A DNA stretch of 64,000 nt from Lineus longissimus (taxonomy: Eukaryota; Nemertea; Pilidiophora; Heteronemertea; Lineidae). Under the pieces are notes generated by a model, which was not told the origin of the DNA, searched no databases, and saw only the letters and a list, made by a program, of their open reading frames with translations. Below are positions 12,801 through 25,905 of the stretch, piece by piece; position 1 is the stretch's first letter, and every line of letters starts with the position of its first letter. Where the stretch lies: positions 14,570,001 to 14,634,000 of the forward strand of contig NC_088319.1 of NCBI RefSeq assembly GCF_910592395.1. The letters are read 5' to 3'. Position numbers and translations under genes: made by a program.

Positions 12801-15800
12801 GCCACCTAGATGGCCAAATTTGCTACATTCAGTGCTGCCACCTGGGATTGGTTGTGAAATAAAACTATTCATTCACTGAATCTCGGTTGACCATGCCGAT
12901 CCACCGTCGTTAGCCTTGGGAGTAAATATTTTTGTCACGAAATAAAAAACACACTTTTTTGAGAAGTCCAATGACGTCACGTTAACGACGCCATGACGTT
13001 GCAATGACGTTTGATATTTAGTTTAAAACAATGCATTAGAGCAAGTCGCATGGTGACGACGCGTTGATTCACTGCTTACGTCACTCGTCATGACGTAGAT
13101 TTCATCATGTTTGTTGCTGGGAAAACTCGAAAGGTTCAATGAGACGGATGAAAATGGATTGAAGATATGTATCGATTACATTCTGAACTGTCCCAACTGA
13201 TTCAAGTCCTGACGAATGCTATGGACCATCTTCACCATGGGCATGGATGGAGGGTGGTGACGATTTGCTGTCCTTATCGTCGGTACGCACATCACTCCAA
13301 ACGTTTGGATAACCTGGTAGGATTGGCTCCGATTTCCGCGCACGAAACGATTTTTAGGATGGGGGGGAAAAAAGCAGGCCCATTTATACATGTTATACGA
13401 GATAAACAGTTGGCCAGTGGCATGGGCAGTGCATGATGAAACTTTACTGTTCAGTAAGAGATTAAATCACTGTAACGTTAAATGTAATGCTTTAGCTTGA
13501 TGTTGGAGAAAAAATACAATATTCACGCCGACTGTATTCTACGTCCGGCCTATAGGCATAGAAATCGACGACAGCATCAATGATCAATGCATTTGAAACT
13601 GAAAGTATATAGAGAAACCTCCTGGATCCAAAATGAATTTATTTTTCATTGATAATCTTTGCTCTATAGGGCCTACATTATCAGTATAAATTAGTAATAC
13701 GGTACGGTACTACGGAGCTATGCGCACGTCAAGACAGATTGCACTGAGTCTGAGGAACTGTTGTGACCAGTTTGGTCCAATGAGGGTAAGTATGGCGATT
13801 ACGGATTAGTAGATTACGGCTATCAGCATCTGTCGAGCCCCACAGAATGAAAGATGGTTATGGGCGTCTGATAGATCCTTCGGCCAAGTCATTTGGACTT
13901 AGACTTGGAGGAGCCTTGAGTAGACTAGAGGCCCTGATGAGGACGGTGCAGGCATCACCGTCAATATAGCTAAAATATAACCAAAAGTTTTGATTTGTCC
14001 TTGGTTACTCTGAGATTTGTCATTGTAGAATCTCTTCGCATTGGCCTTGGCATGTGGTGGAACTGACAACTCGTTACTCTCTTGACTAAAAGATAGATGG
14101 AACCGTTGGTCTAGGCGCGGTTTCGTGGTTTTCACTGATGTCAGCCAACTGTCAAAACCGGCGGGGTATCACCTTTTTGAGCTAGCTGCAATCTTTCTTA
14201 TTTCTTCTGATATATGACCTTTAAACAGAAGTGGTTTCATCTTAACTTGAACTATAAAATATGTACATAGTTCGTTTTACATGCCCAATTGAATTCTTTG
14301 GGTTTTGTTTACCTCATGAATACTGGGAGGCTCGTCAGGGGCGCTGCCGCGAACACACCTCCGCAAGAACCAATCAAACACGTATACGCATACATACAGT
14401 GATACATCCCCATTGCGTTTGGATATTTTGCCAATGATTTTTGGGTCAACCAGTACAACTTGCAACACGTTTTGTGTTAGTTTGTGGCCTCTAATTTGTA
14501 TTCTCAAATAAAGAATCTATTCTGCTTGGGTTAATCTCTGGCGTTGGACCAAAGGGTGACATAGTTCTGAGCTGTTTGGTCCATAGCCAATATATCCTGT
14601 CAATTATTCAGCCAACGTTCGATCAGATTACATATAACGATTATAACGCGAGAAAATTCTTTTTGACACCAATTTTTACAGTGGGTGAAGAAGCAGCATC
14701 TCGGTGTCTTGCCTTATGTACACTCCTGATGCAGTGGACTGGCCTCGTCCCTCACCCTGATAAAAGACGGCCAGGATAACCAAATGGGCTGCCTCGGGAG
14801 TCTAGCTATACCCGATCAATTTTGTCTGTTACCCAAATGGCGTCATCTGCATTATTTTCCATGTTTTTTATTGATGATGGTATATGGACGCCATCTTGTC
14901 TTAAATGTCATCTTCAGTACATGGCTCAGTGAGAGAGAGAAAATGAAATCAAATGGCAATGTGCCAAAACAGAATCATAGCTGATCCAGTAACAAATGGG
15001 AATTGATCACAGCAAAGGTCGGCGATTGGGATTATTGAACTTATGGATTAGGTCCAGCTGTCGCAGACATTGGCTGGCTGTGTAACATTGGTTTGCTGTG
15101 TAAAATTGCAAAAGTCGACATGATTACTAGCATGACCTGGCGTTGATACTGAATGGAAATAAAAGGGAAGAATATTAGGGCTCTAATCATCAATATTGAC
15201 CGAAATTGATGCAGATACATGTACTTAAATGGTAGACACTGAGCCGAGTACAGTGCAGGCTCGAAATGGTTGGAGGTACTCATGACGGCAATGTCGCCTT
15301 CTGTTGACGGCGAGGGGTGTATAGCCTATAGGCTCTCTTGCTTGAACCCTTGAATGACATCAAATACTGCCAATCTATTGTCGGGTAGGCACGGTTCTCA
15401 GGAACAAGTTGCTCGACCAGCAACTTTTCTCTTTCAACTTCAAGGTCATGTAATCAGGTACAGGGTTGCAGACTCGCAAGTTGCCCTCATTGCAGGGAGC
15501 CGGCTTTGTCGTGACAAATAAGGATAAGGACCAGTGCATCTTCGTCACATTGATCCTTATTGGGCTTTTGTTTATAACTATTACCCGCATTAACACTGCT
15601 GTCAAGTTCAGGGACATTGTTGACGAAGCTTTCCGTAATGTTACGCGCCCTCTGTTTATTGACAAAACTTTTAACTGACTTGAGTCATTTTATTCAGAAA
15701 GGTGTAAGTTGTTTACAAAGGGCCTAATCTACGGGTTATAGGCCTCTGTTGTACATGTACATCTACTGTATTCTGGGCCTGGTTGCCAAAGCAAAGCTAT

Positions 15801-18800
15801 CAAGTTTTCCTGACGCCCATGTTTTTTAATTGGCTTTCTATGTCTTCGACCACCATACATATATATATATATATATAGCTTTTTGGCACACCCTTTCATG
15901 TCAGGTTTGGGTTCATTCTGTAGCACCCAGGCCCATTGAAATAGGCTCAAATCCGCTGTATATCGTCGATTCCCGTCCCTCTTGTAGTGGGATGGGCCAC
16001 TGCCAGGCCAATGAATGACACCCTGAATGTAAGGCGGACAAAGTCACATGATATGTGAGGTCGGGAGAAAACAAAACGGGAAATCAATTAATGCCTGTCA
16101 CATGTGGCTTGATGTGGCTTCTGATCAAGCAGGTTTTGTGGATTGAATAATAGACTAGGGGCAGCTGTTTAGATGGACCCGAGCATAGACATAAGGCCTA
16201 CATTTTCTGATGCAATCGGTGTTTTAAAATTACTATATATCACATCGAAAAGCACCATCGATAGAGTGACATTAGTCATTTTAGTGTGTATGGCCGGCCT
16301 GATACTCTTAGGATTTGGTGTTGAGGTGACACGGGTGAGGAAACAGCGGTACTTCAGGATGTCGAACCCCGTCCCTAGACATCACGACCTCTGATTTATA
16401 TGAGTACGATGGTCCAGCGCTAATACTAACTACTATGCTAGGTTTTCCTTGCCCTGACCTCCTTTGTTTCTTGAAAGTATTGTGAGAACCCTCCGACCCC
16501 TTGCCGGGTAAACTTTTCAATTGGGGGGCTTTCAAATGTAATACTTTCTCGCCTGACCCATTCAATTCACCTGTACTCAAATCTATATTTCGAAGGTGAG
16601 ATAAAAAAACGTTTTATTTGATCGCATAACTGGAATATTAATTCCTAACCGCGGGCCTTTAGACTAAGCTGTAGATTTTGGCAGTTTCCCATCGGTTGGC
16701 CGAAGTTTTATGCAAACCAGGTCTAGATTCTGTCATGGGAATATCATGACGCATTTCCCCGTTTCCAGACTGTGCTGATAGATGTCGTCAGTAAGCTTTT
16801 TGAAACATCTCATTGATTTATATAACACAAGTCTTTCACCAACGTCGTCATATAGAAATTTAAAAGGTTGGTACGTCAGGGTAGTTGTTTACATTCGCTA
16901 AACACTCAACGAATGGAGGTGAAAAAAAACTTGCCACATGCTTCTATACCTCGAGGGTGTGTGTGGGGGGGGGGGGGGGGGGGGGAGGTCACAGTGACAT
17001 TATGATGTCCCCTGTAACTTTAGTACCAGCATTAACCTAATTAATGCCTAATAGATTAATCTATGCGTAACGAAATGAATCACGACTTTGCGGAAGGGCA
17101 CGTCTTTTTTGGCCATGCGTGTGATTTTAAATGCTTCAGACATGTTTTGGGTCTCGAGTGAATTTTAAGACAACGTCATGTGGTCGGTTTGGCGCGGACT
17201 GCCTGCTCGGAAAATACGAGCAACCGCAGCGCTTCAACGTCTACCTGACGTTTTGTAAACACACGTGATCTTGACGGACGCACTTCGATATTTTTCAGCT
17301 CACCTTCCCGGCTTCACATATTTCCAATTCCTTTGAAAGCTAGTCACATACACATGATACATGTATTGCCTTTTATGCAATGCTTTGCTTTTTTGCGCTG
17401 TAATATCTTTGTTGGCTCTGATGTGGTTTCTGTGTTATGGATTTTGTTTCAAATTTTCTTCGGAAAGTTGTAACTTCCTTCTTGATGCAGTTTTGGGAAA
17501 ATGGGTTTGTCTCGTCCGGTTTTGACACCGAGATGACAACATCCTGGACGAATGGGTCAAGAGCCTGGTGTTTTTTTGCTCTGTAATATTTTTGTTGGCT
17601 CTGATTGGTTTGGAAATCAGCTTCTGTTTTTTGGATTTTTTTTCCAATTTTCTTCGGAAAGTTGTAACTTCCTTCTCGATGCAGTTCTGGGCAAATGGGT
17701 TTTCCCGTCAGGTTGACACCGAGATGACAAAACCCTGGGCAAATGGGCCTAGAGCCTGGGGTGAGAGTTCATAGACGGTGGGCGAGTTGCAAGATGCAGT
17801 TTGCCGATTATTTCTTAAGGGTGTCGGTATTCGACGGCGGGGAACGGGGTTCGCCGTACACGCGAAACATGCAACGGCCAAAAAACTGATGCGAACACCG
17901 CGTTCGAGACCCTTCGCCATCCGTGGCCCTAGGATTTAGCAATGACCACGACATATTTCATTATTTTCACCCGGGTAAACAACGACAGATTAAACATAGA
18001 AAACAATATAACAACCATAATAAATAATAATTTTCTCGTATTAAAATGTATTCAGCCAGAAGTTAAATCTTTTCCCATTATTCAATATTGTCCTAATCCT
18101 GTCACTGATAAATGCCTAAAATGTTATCCACGAGGATTTTGCCATGAATAATTGTCGTAATTGCTTGGGAATCCGTCCCGATTGTCCACTTTTGGCAAAT
18201 GATGTGCTTAAATCAATACAATTGTGACAGGGTCTACAAAAATTATATATCCATATTCACTATAATTTGTTTATTATCATGAGTCTGTTCTATTTTTTTG
18301 TCCTTGACTGAACTTCTGTCAATTGAGGCCAGCCAAGGGTGAACCCTCACTCGAGCAACATGTACCTTGTCGGTGGACAAAGTATACCTTGAGCTGGAGC
18401 TCTAAACCAATTCTAAATACCAACCTACCAACGTACCGTTAACCCCAAGACGTGGTCAACCGTTGATACCAATGATCGAAAATAATAAAGGATTTACTGG
18501 GTAAATGAAAGAACAACACTACGACTTACTTGCTGATATTGAAACCATACTCGAATGATAAAAATATTATACATATTATGTTCCGATGCGCCCAATAACC
18601 ATCTTTTACCTGTCATTGTCAGAATAGTTTTACATATGATTATTTAAATTTACAAAGGGCCCGATATATCTATCATTTTCAAAATGTGCGCACAAGTATG
18701 TAGCGCCTGACCGCCGCTCGCGTATTACCTGGGGGATTTTCCACGTTAAGTCGTCCAAATAAGGTAATAGTTAGAGGCTCGTCTCTTTTCATGCCTTTCA

Positions 18801-21032
18801 GTGGCTGACGAGTCGGCCACATCCCCTCACACACCCTCGTTACCAATGACAACAGCGAATCAGGTGCTTGGATTTGAATGACGCGTGGGGGCTCTCTAAT
18901 GTATTATGTGACGTCTACACAGCCGGTGTAAAGATTTCATAAAACTTACAAGCGATAGAGTGCAGCCAGAAAATTTTGTGATTTCCTTTGATTCAAATCC
19001 TAATCAGGGTTCAGTTGTGATTTTTAGAAATAATCTACAAGCATCTGCTAAATACAACAACAAACAAGCATAATGGGCCTACAGGTAGGGTGGAATTTGT
19101 TGCCTATTTCCCTGAGTTATTTTCTGATTTCTCCTGCTTCAAAATGGCGCGTGCTCAGCTCTTCAAGGTCAATTCACAAACGATGGAACTATTCATCAGA
19201 TGCCCTGTTCTGATTTATTGTGATCTATAGTAAAACACGTTGTGATCTTCATTGCAGATATCTAAAAACTGATTAAGGCCTCTTGAAGTTCTTGAACTTT
19301 AATTAAATAGGACTTTCTCACTAACTAGATTAGAATAGGATTGGAACTATTCACCAGATGCCCTGTTCTGATCTATCGTTATCTAAAACACGTTGTGATC
19401 TTCATCGTAGATATCTAATAACTGAAATTAAGGCCTCTTGAACTTCTTGATCTTCAATTTTGATTAAATAGGATTTCTCACTAACTAGATTAGAATAGGA
19501 TTTCTGTGTTTACTAAAAACTTTTGAAATGTATAAAATTGATGTGACAAAGAACAAAAAACATTGGTTCAGCGTTATCGCATTTTAGTAGGCCTAGTCTA
19601 CGAAGAATGTCCAGTTGTCATTTTGGGGCGGGTAAAACTGCTAACAAAGAACTAAATTGTGACCGCCATTTGGTAACTCGGTGTATACTTATCTTAGACC
19701 CCCTCATGCAGATCAAAAGGGTTTGCCACGTACATGTATTACGTTTTGACCACTGGCTATTCGCCAACAAGGTCCTTTTGACCTCTGACATTGGAATAAG
19801 GGGCTACAATACTCGTTAACAAGCATGGTCAGCGTTGGCATAAACATGTTCGGCCCTTTAAGGTTTGACCATAGGTACCGCCCTTGGGGCTAGACCTCAA
19901 AATTCTAAATGAGGTCTAGCCAAAATGGCGGTACGTACCTATACATCTTTCCAGAAATGGGGCGCTGAGTGTCCGAAATGGTGATGTCATAAGGGGAAAC
20001 TTGGCCTTATGGTGGAGGGACAAAGGAGATAGTTATTTTGGGAAGCATGTAGAGTCAACCCTTAAACTAAAGGGTGCGCCTACACATCGATAATTGTTCG
20101 TCGCCGGTATTGTCGTAGCATTGTCAATGGTATTATCCTATCTTATGTAATTTCATGGAAAGTTTTATGTGAGGGAGTTCTTTATATGTGTCGGAATGTT
20201 GATAAGTTCGTATTGAAACATGTACTGAAGTCAAGAACTTAATGTGTTTCATGTTTGGTTGACTGTTCACATTGAGGGGCGTGGGCATAACCAAGAAGAT
20301 GTATTGTAAATCTAAATATCAGGCGAGACGAGATGCTATTAATGTACGCAACTCGTGCTGCATCTTTCCTCAATTCAACATTAACAACTATTTCTAACAC
20401 TGTCCTGTGCTATTTTTAGTTCGCGCCATTTTAGTTTATCGCCGATAGTTTTTCAATCAGACAAAAGAAAACCCGTACCTATTTGAAATATCTCGAGGGG
20501 GCATTCATAATCATACAAGGTATTTGACCTAAAACTGAACAGACGAGAGCTGTCTGTTTTTCCAGGAAGACTTTGTTGAGTATATAAATAGAGCAGATCT
20601 CCTCTGACTAAGAGGAAAAGGGGAGTGGTCAAACAACGACTTCTAGTAATGACCAAATTCCTTGTGTAATGGTAATTAAAAGCCATGGTTTATATTTAAA
20701 GGTTGGACAAAATTCTCATTATAACCCACAGTCCGTATCCACCAAGAGGAATGTTTCTGCGCTTATTGATCCAGCGTTGACGTCAACTGGCATCTTGCCA
20801 ATTCCATTAAATAGATGAGTCTGGAACGAAAGCGAGGCGAGGCAAACAAACCTGGTTGCGCTGTTTACAGTAGTGTCTAGTGCAAGATCGTCAGAGCCAA
20901 TCAGATTGCTGGGTTAGGGGTTAGGGTTGGGATTAGACATAAATTAGTGTTTATCGTATGCAATCAAAAATAAAGGAGTCCTGCTGATGCGCATCGAAAC
21001 TTGGACCCGTTAATTGGGTGATCGATCTATAT

Positions 21033-21077
<45 letters not shown>

Positions 21078-24000
21078 CTTGATCTTCATGCGCCTGTGAG
21101 ATGTATGTCCTTGATGCACTCACTTCTATTATGTAACGGGCCCTGATCATAAATCGAAGACCAAAAATATCGTATTCTTCTTTCCCGAGCAGTCTTGTTG
21201 CAGAGCCAAGTTTTATAAAAAGAATTTTGGGGGCACCCTATCAGCTGCTCATATTCAGTAGTCCCACATCCTAATCAAGTTCCATTTGTTTTCTCTCTTC
21301 AGGGATGCACAACGTGGTTGGGATTCAGTGTGTTAATATGCTGTTTCGGATCCCCCTTCCTATTCGGTTACAATATTGGTGTGCTCAATACGCCAGCACC
21401 AGTAAGTTATCATTTATTCATATCTGTTTGTTTCATTTAATCATGTTTGTTTGTATTCTTTGCTTTATCATGAAACATTAAGAAAAAATACTACATGATT
21501 TGTAAAACTTAATAGGGAAACACCAGAGTTTTCCCCGGGAGCTTTCCTAATGCAGTTTCTACTCGAACAATAACTTTGTACACCTTTTTCAAGTTCTTCA
21601 AATATCATTACATTTGCCATACACGTATTTTCTTTACAGACGATAATCCAGTTCTACAATGAAACGTACACGGAAAGAAATGGTGAAGCTCCCACAAAGG
21701 CGTTCCTTGAGATCATGTGGTCTCTCACCATCGCCATCTTCGTCGCCACTGGAATGGTTGGCGCGTTTGTATCAGGAATGGTCAGCGAACGATTCGGACG
21801 ACGAAATGCTCTCCTATTCAATCACTTGTTCATGATTCTTGGAGCTTTATGTGAAGGGTTAGTGACAGTGGCTAACGCACCCGAATTGATGATTGTTGGA
21901 CGAGCTTTGATTGGACTCAGCTCAGGTATGTTCCATTTGGCTTTTGGTATTATATTATGCTATTCTTCATTTCAAGGAAAAAATGGCACTGCACCAAAAC
22001 TAGGCTAAAATATCGTGTTAGGGGTATGGTATGCTAATTCCTGGTCGCCAATTTGTTAATTGCTACTAAAAATCATTAATTACCAAAGTAAATAAATATT
22101 CTGCCTTGCTATATTTTTTAATTTGTCCTATCTTACTTCCACAGGAATCTTATTATGTATCGCGCCAATGTACCTGACAGAAATTGCCCCACGTTCCCTC
22201 CGTGGTGCCCTCGGCGTATGCAACCAGCTGGCCATTACCTGTGGCATCATGGTCGCCCAAATCTTCGGCCTCCAACAAATCATGGGCAACGCACAGCTGT
22301 GGCCTCTGCTCTGCGCCCTCACGGGAGTGCCAGCTCTTCTCTCACTTCTTGTCTTCCCATTCTGCCCAGAAAGTCCTTCATTCTTGTACCACCAGAGAAA
22401 TAGTAAAACAGAGGCTGCAAAAGGTTGGTATCATGAGCAAAAAATCACACACAATATATTTTTTCCCCACTTATTAAAGTGGGAAAAAACATATCAAGAT
22501 TTGTTTTTGATATGTCAAACTCAAATAATTCTCATGTACCAAAGTTTGGTCGTATTTCATAAAGAAGACATGTTCAAAGAACTCGTTGAATTATGTAACT
22601 GGAAATTCTGAAGTCTTGCCTCCAGGATTCTGGTAATCCTACGGTGGATCACACTCTATGCAACCATGTTCCCCTTCAAGATTATAATGCCTGTGGAAAC
22701 TTTCAATACATTTCCAGCCCTGAAAAGACTGAGAAACTCCACCGACGTCGACGCGGAATTGGAAGAAATGAACAAAGAGTCAAAAGAGGCCACATCCCAA
22801 ACCGAAACCTTCAAATTCAAACAGATCTTCGCTCCCGACCTTCGTTTCCCCCTCCTCATCTGCGTGCTCATGCAGGTTGCTCAACAGTGGTCCGGAATCA
22901 ATGCCATTTTCTTCTATTCGGAAATGATCTTCAAGAGTGCCGGAATCGAAGCAGGCTCTGTCCAATATGCTGTCCTCGGAACTGGAATAATTAATGTGAT
23001 TGCGACAATCGTTGCTGTAAGTTTTTATGATGAAGTTTTTCTACACATTTCACCATCATCCGTAATGATTATGATAGGCCTAATCCCGACTGTTGATGAA
23101 AACAAATTACTGGTTTCTGTGGGTTCGAGTGACGACTCATCCAGGTAGCTTCTACTCTAGTGTATAGTTCCATCTGCAGGATGAGAACCCCTGATGACTT
23201 CAATAAATATTCAAATATTTTATCTCTTCAGGTACCTTTAATTGAGAAACTCGGTCGCCGTCCCCTCCTTCTCGTCCCGATGGGTGCCATGGCCGTCTCC
23301 ATGATCCTTATTACAGTGTCGCTCAACCTGCCCGACGTTGCGGGCATGCCGTATGTCAGCATCGGCTGTGTGATTCTCTACGTCATTGGGTTCGCCATTG
23401 GTCTTGGTAAGCTTACTCGTTTTTTTATCAGAAGTTTTCAGAATCGAGTCAATAGAAATCTTTGAAATTTAAGTCTGGTATTGAATATATAAGATATATA
23501 TATAAAATGGAATGAACATCATTGTTTTATCCCAACAAATGATGCACCAATTGATTTTGCTGAAAAATTACTGGTGATGACCACTTTTGAAAAACGCCCT
23601 CCGTTTCTACATTGTTTTGTTCATCTCTTGCAGGCCCCATCCCCCTGTTTGTTGCTTCGGAAGTGTTCAGGCAGGAGCCCAGGCAAATAGCCATGAGCAT
23701 TGCCCTGTTCTTCAACTGGGTGTGCAACTTCATCTTGGCAATCAGCTTCAGATTTATTCAGGTAAGCTATTATTATTTTTAACTACTGAGCATGTTATTC
23801 TATGCTATTATTTTTCATAGGTGTTATAGGATTAAACTATCAAAGGAGAGAGGGCAAACTTTGACAGGGCAACATCCTTCTAATATTCCAAATCTTTCCG
23901 TAAAATGAAAATTTATTCTCAACTTAAAAGTTATCTCAAGAGGTATTAAACGTAAGCTTGCTTATGGATTCCTTCGAATTTAGCCAAAAGTGACAACTGA

Positions 24001-25905
24001 CTGCAGTTCTTCTGAATAAAAACTTCCAAATAACTTGATTGATTTATACCTGTGAATAAACTATGAATGATGATAAAAATCTCCAATTCCCTGCCGACTT
24101 CCTGCACTGTGTTACTGATTGGGTACATGATGTAAACATATATATATACATCATATATTGACTACCAAGTTTGTGTGAACCCACGTACAGTATTATTTAC
24201 CTTACTGCCTGGAAACACATGCTGGTTACACCCCAAAACAATTATTTTAAACCTGACGGTGTCGTCGGAGTAAATCAATTAAAGGCTGAATTCGCTCTCA
24301 ACAGCAAAATTATCAGTATAAAATTCTTTTGTTTGCGTTTGTCTTCAGAATTTGCTTTACCCTATACATCAGTTTCTAAATGTATATTTTCAAACATCAT
24401 TTTAAAATATTTTGACTTTAATAAATACAACAAATCAACAAACATATGTAAGTTGTTGTTTGACCTACATTTGCCTGCTGATAAATGATAACTAAAACAA
24501 CAATTCACAATGTAAATCTATGAAATCAAAATAATGACTTTAATACTTTGTCTATCTGTCAAATGATCGACTTTTCGCAGAAAATACTAGTACCATAATG
24601 TGTGGTGGAGTTTGCAGGCTGTCGTTTAAAATCAATAAAACATACATTATGTTTACATTGTGTAGGCCTATTGAATAGAGCCTGGCACATGTGTTTCTAT
24701 CGGAAACTAGACGTGATATATTGATTATTGATTCCTCTATTTCGACAGAGACTCTAGACAAGCCTAGTTTTGTTATAAAAACAAATGTTGCAGAATATCC
24801 ATATACATGTACTTGATAAATTAACTCTCTAGACTTGAGTAAATTAGCCTGATTTTTTTGGCGCCTTTCCTGTTATGCAAGGATAGAGGATCACATTTAG
24901 GATAGAGGATACGTTCATTTTCAAACCGATGCTGGTAAAAATCCATAATGTTTGAGATACATAAACTATGAGCCTTTTTTGTGCTGGACTTCATCTACAT
25001 ATTTATAGTATGTAGGCCTACCCTGACTGACATAATTTCACAGAAGGTCACAACAGTCTGCCAACAGATGGGTTCCTCAGTCTCATTTAGGGTAATTTTC
25101 CATCGTTGAATAACTTTGCATCAAACCTTCATTAAACCAGTATGGCTAAATTACAATTAATAAATTCTAGATTTGTTCGAGTTTATCGTGGAACAGATGA
25201 CACTAAACTGCGCATGTATGAATAGACTTTATTTTCATTTTTCTTGCATCAGTCTTGTATGCCTTGCATCACTGTTTTAGGACTGGAGTTTTCCAAAAGA
25301 AAACTTTTATAAAGCATTTTAATCAATTACACCTCTGCAGAACGGGTTCAAAGGATTCAAAGTTATTTTATTTGGTCAATATGATAATACCGAGAAATTA
25401 TATACTGGAATTATTGTTAGTTTTAATGCCAAAGACAGTGAGATAATTAACAGCCATTCGCATAGGTATTAAAGGAGTTAGACATGTCAGAGAAAACCAT
25501 AACATTTTGAGGGGTGCCTCGGCGCCGATAATCAGGATGTGAAGATCATTATTATGTCTATATGCCATGATTAATTTTGTCAAATTAAAGACTTATGTGT
25601 TCCTTTGTCTTTGGTGTTTTTTGTTTCGAATATGAATATTTAGGAGTTTTTCTTTTGTCTCATTTCAGACTGCTCTCGGTGCGTACACATTCCTCATCTT
25701 TCTAGTCGTCATCATCGGCGCGATTGTCTTCATCTTCTTCTTCGTACCGGAGACGAAAGGTCGATCGATCGATGAAATCGCCAGAGACCTCGCATTCGGA
25801 CGACAATCAGCTGGGCCAGCGTTCTCCTCACAATCTATGCTACTCCATGAGGGAGTCAAGAAAGACCCGAAAGATATCTACGTCGGAACAACAGAAAAAT
25901 TATAA
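9885..25905 (+). CDS. SLC2A/GLUT-family facilitated hexose transporter
   Basis: Eight exons: 9885-10070, 21303-21401, 21640-21925, 22145-22423, 22718-23016, 23232-23406, 23634-23761, 25669-25905, joining in phase to 562 residues. A hydrophilic, acidic cytosolic N-terminus (1-62, exon 1) precedes a 12-TM MFS core. Family signatures in order: GYNIGV (84-89, TM1), SERFGRR (144-150), PMYLTEIAPRSLRG, PESPSFL (usual PESPRFL), QQWSGINAI (339 onward, TM7), EKLGRRPLLL, GPIPLFVASEVF (TM10) and PETKGRS (511-517) at the C-terminal boundary. Family members carry glucose or other hexoses down their gradient across the plasma membrane. Substrate and class are not settled: TM7 has W where GLUT1/3/4 have L of the QLS motif. 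Exon 1 fits in phase but is separated by an 11.2-kb intron, so it is less certain than the core; another first exon could exist. Confidence 0.88.
11778..11830. repeat. Short tandem GGTACAGGAAAAAA units
   Basis: Three imperfect copies of a 14-16-bp A-rich unit containing GGTAC occur in a row. Local slippage is the likely origin. Confidence 0.7.
12972..13096. promoter_or_regulatory. Cluster of CRE/ATF-type TGACGT motifs
   Basis: A full palindrome TGACGTCA lies at 12972-12979. TGACGT occurs at 12994, 13005 and 13091, and TACGTCA at 13077-13083, five sites in 125 bp. Such density is unlikely by chance in an A+T-rich intron and suggests a CREB/ATF-responsive enhancer or internal promoter of the SLC2A-like gene. 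This is inference; no transcript evidence is available. Confidence 0.4.
14717..14770. repeat. Interspersed repeat with GGCCTCGTCCCTCACCCTGA core, copy 1
   Basis: The segment TGTACAC...GATGCAGTGGACTGGCC followed by TCGTCCCTCACCCTGA recurs at 60633-60687 and, diverged, at 36132-36186. Three copies in 64 kb indicate a dispersed element, probably SINE- or MITE-derived. Confidence 0.6.
15857..15877. repeat. (TA)n microsatellite
   Basis: An alternating TA run of about 20 bp in the SLC2A first intron. Confidence 0.85.
16965..16985. repeat. Poly-G tract
   Basis: Twenty-one consecutive G, preceded by GTGTGTGT. Its length is probably not assembled reliably, and it could form a G-quadruplex on the plus strand. 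Confidence 0.9.
17391..17762. repeat. Tandem duplication, period about 183 bp, two copies
   Basis: Copy 1 (17391-17570) and copy 2 (17574-17762) share TTGTTGGCTCTGAT, TTCTTCGGAAAGTTGTAACT, TGACACCGAGATGACAA and GAGCCTGG in the same order, with scattered substitutions and short indels. No coding function is seen. Confidence 0.85.
19185..19500. repeat. Tandem duplication, period 158 bp, two copies
   Basis: Both copies run from GGAACTATTCA(T/C)CAGATGCC, through AACACGTTGTGATCTTCAT and TTAAGGCCTCTTGAA, to CTCACTAACTAGATTAGAAT. Identity is high, so the duplication is fairly recent. Confidence 0.9.
19871..20033. repeat. Hairpin plus interspersed repeat, copy A
   Basis: A nested inverted repeat begins ATAGGTACCGCC (19871) and closes GGCGGTACGTACCTAT (19942). 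Its core is a perfect 11-bp stem, GCTAGACCTCA with TGAGGTCTAGC (19889-19920). It is followed by a 92-bp segment (19942-20033) that recurs almost unchanged at 36950-37041. Probably a dispersed non-autonomous element. Confidence 0.7.
20909..20932. repeat. Short interstitial telomere-like GGGTTAGGGGTTAGGG
   Basis: Degenerate copies of the metazoan telomere unit TTAGGG, only about three units long. It could be chance or a repair scar. Confidence 0.4.
21034..21077. repeat. (GATT)11 microsatellite
   Basis: Eleven uninterrupted GATT units lie 225 bp upstream of the second SLC2A exon. Likely length-polymorphic. Confidence 0.95.

Larger units (their letters stand above)
10071..21302 (+). other. 11.2-kb first intron of the SLC2A-like gene
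   Basis: No additional gene is convincing. It contains the CRE-like cluster near 13.0 kb, a short interspersed repeat at 14.7 kb, two small open frames with a single hydrophobic segment (15466-15678 and 16173-16394), a poly-G run, two tandem duplications (17.4 and 19.2 kb), a hairpin-bearing repeat (19.87-20.03 kb) and a GATT microsatellite (21.03 kb). If exon 1 at 9885 were wrong, most of this would be intergenic. Confidence 0.5.
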
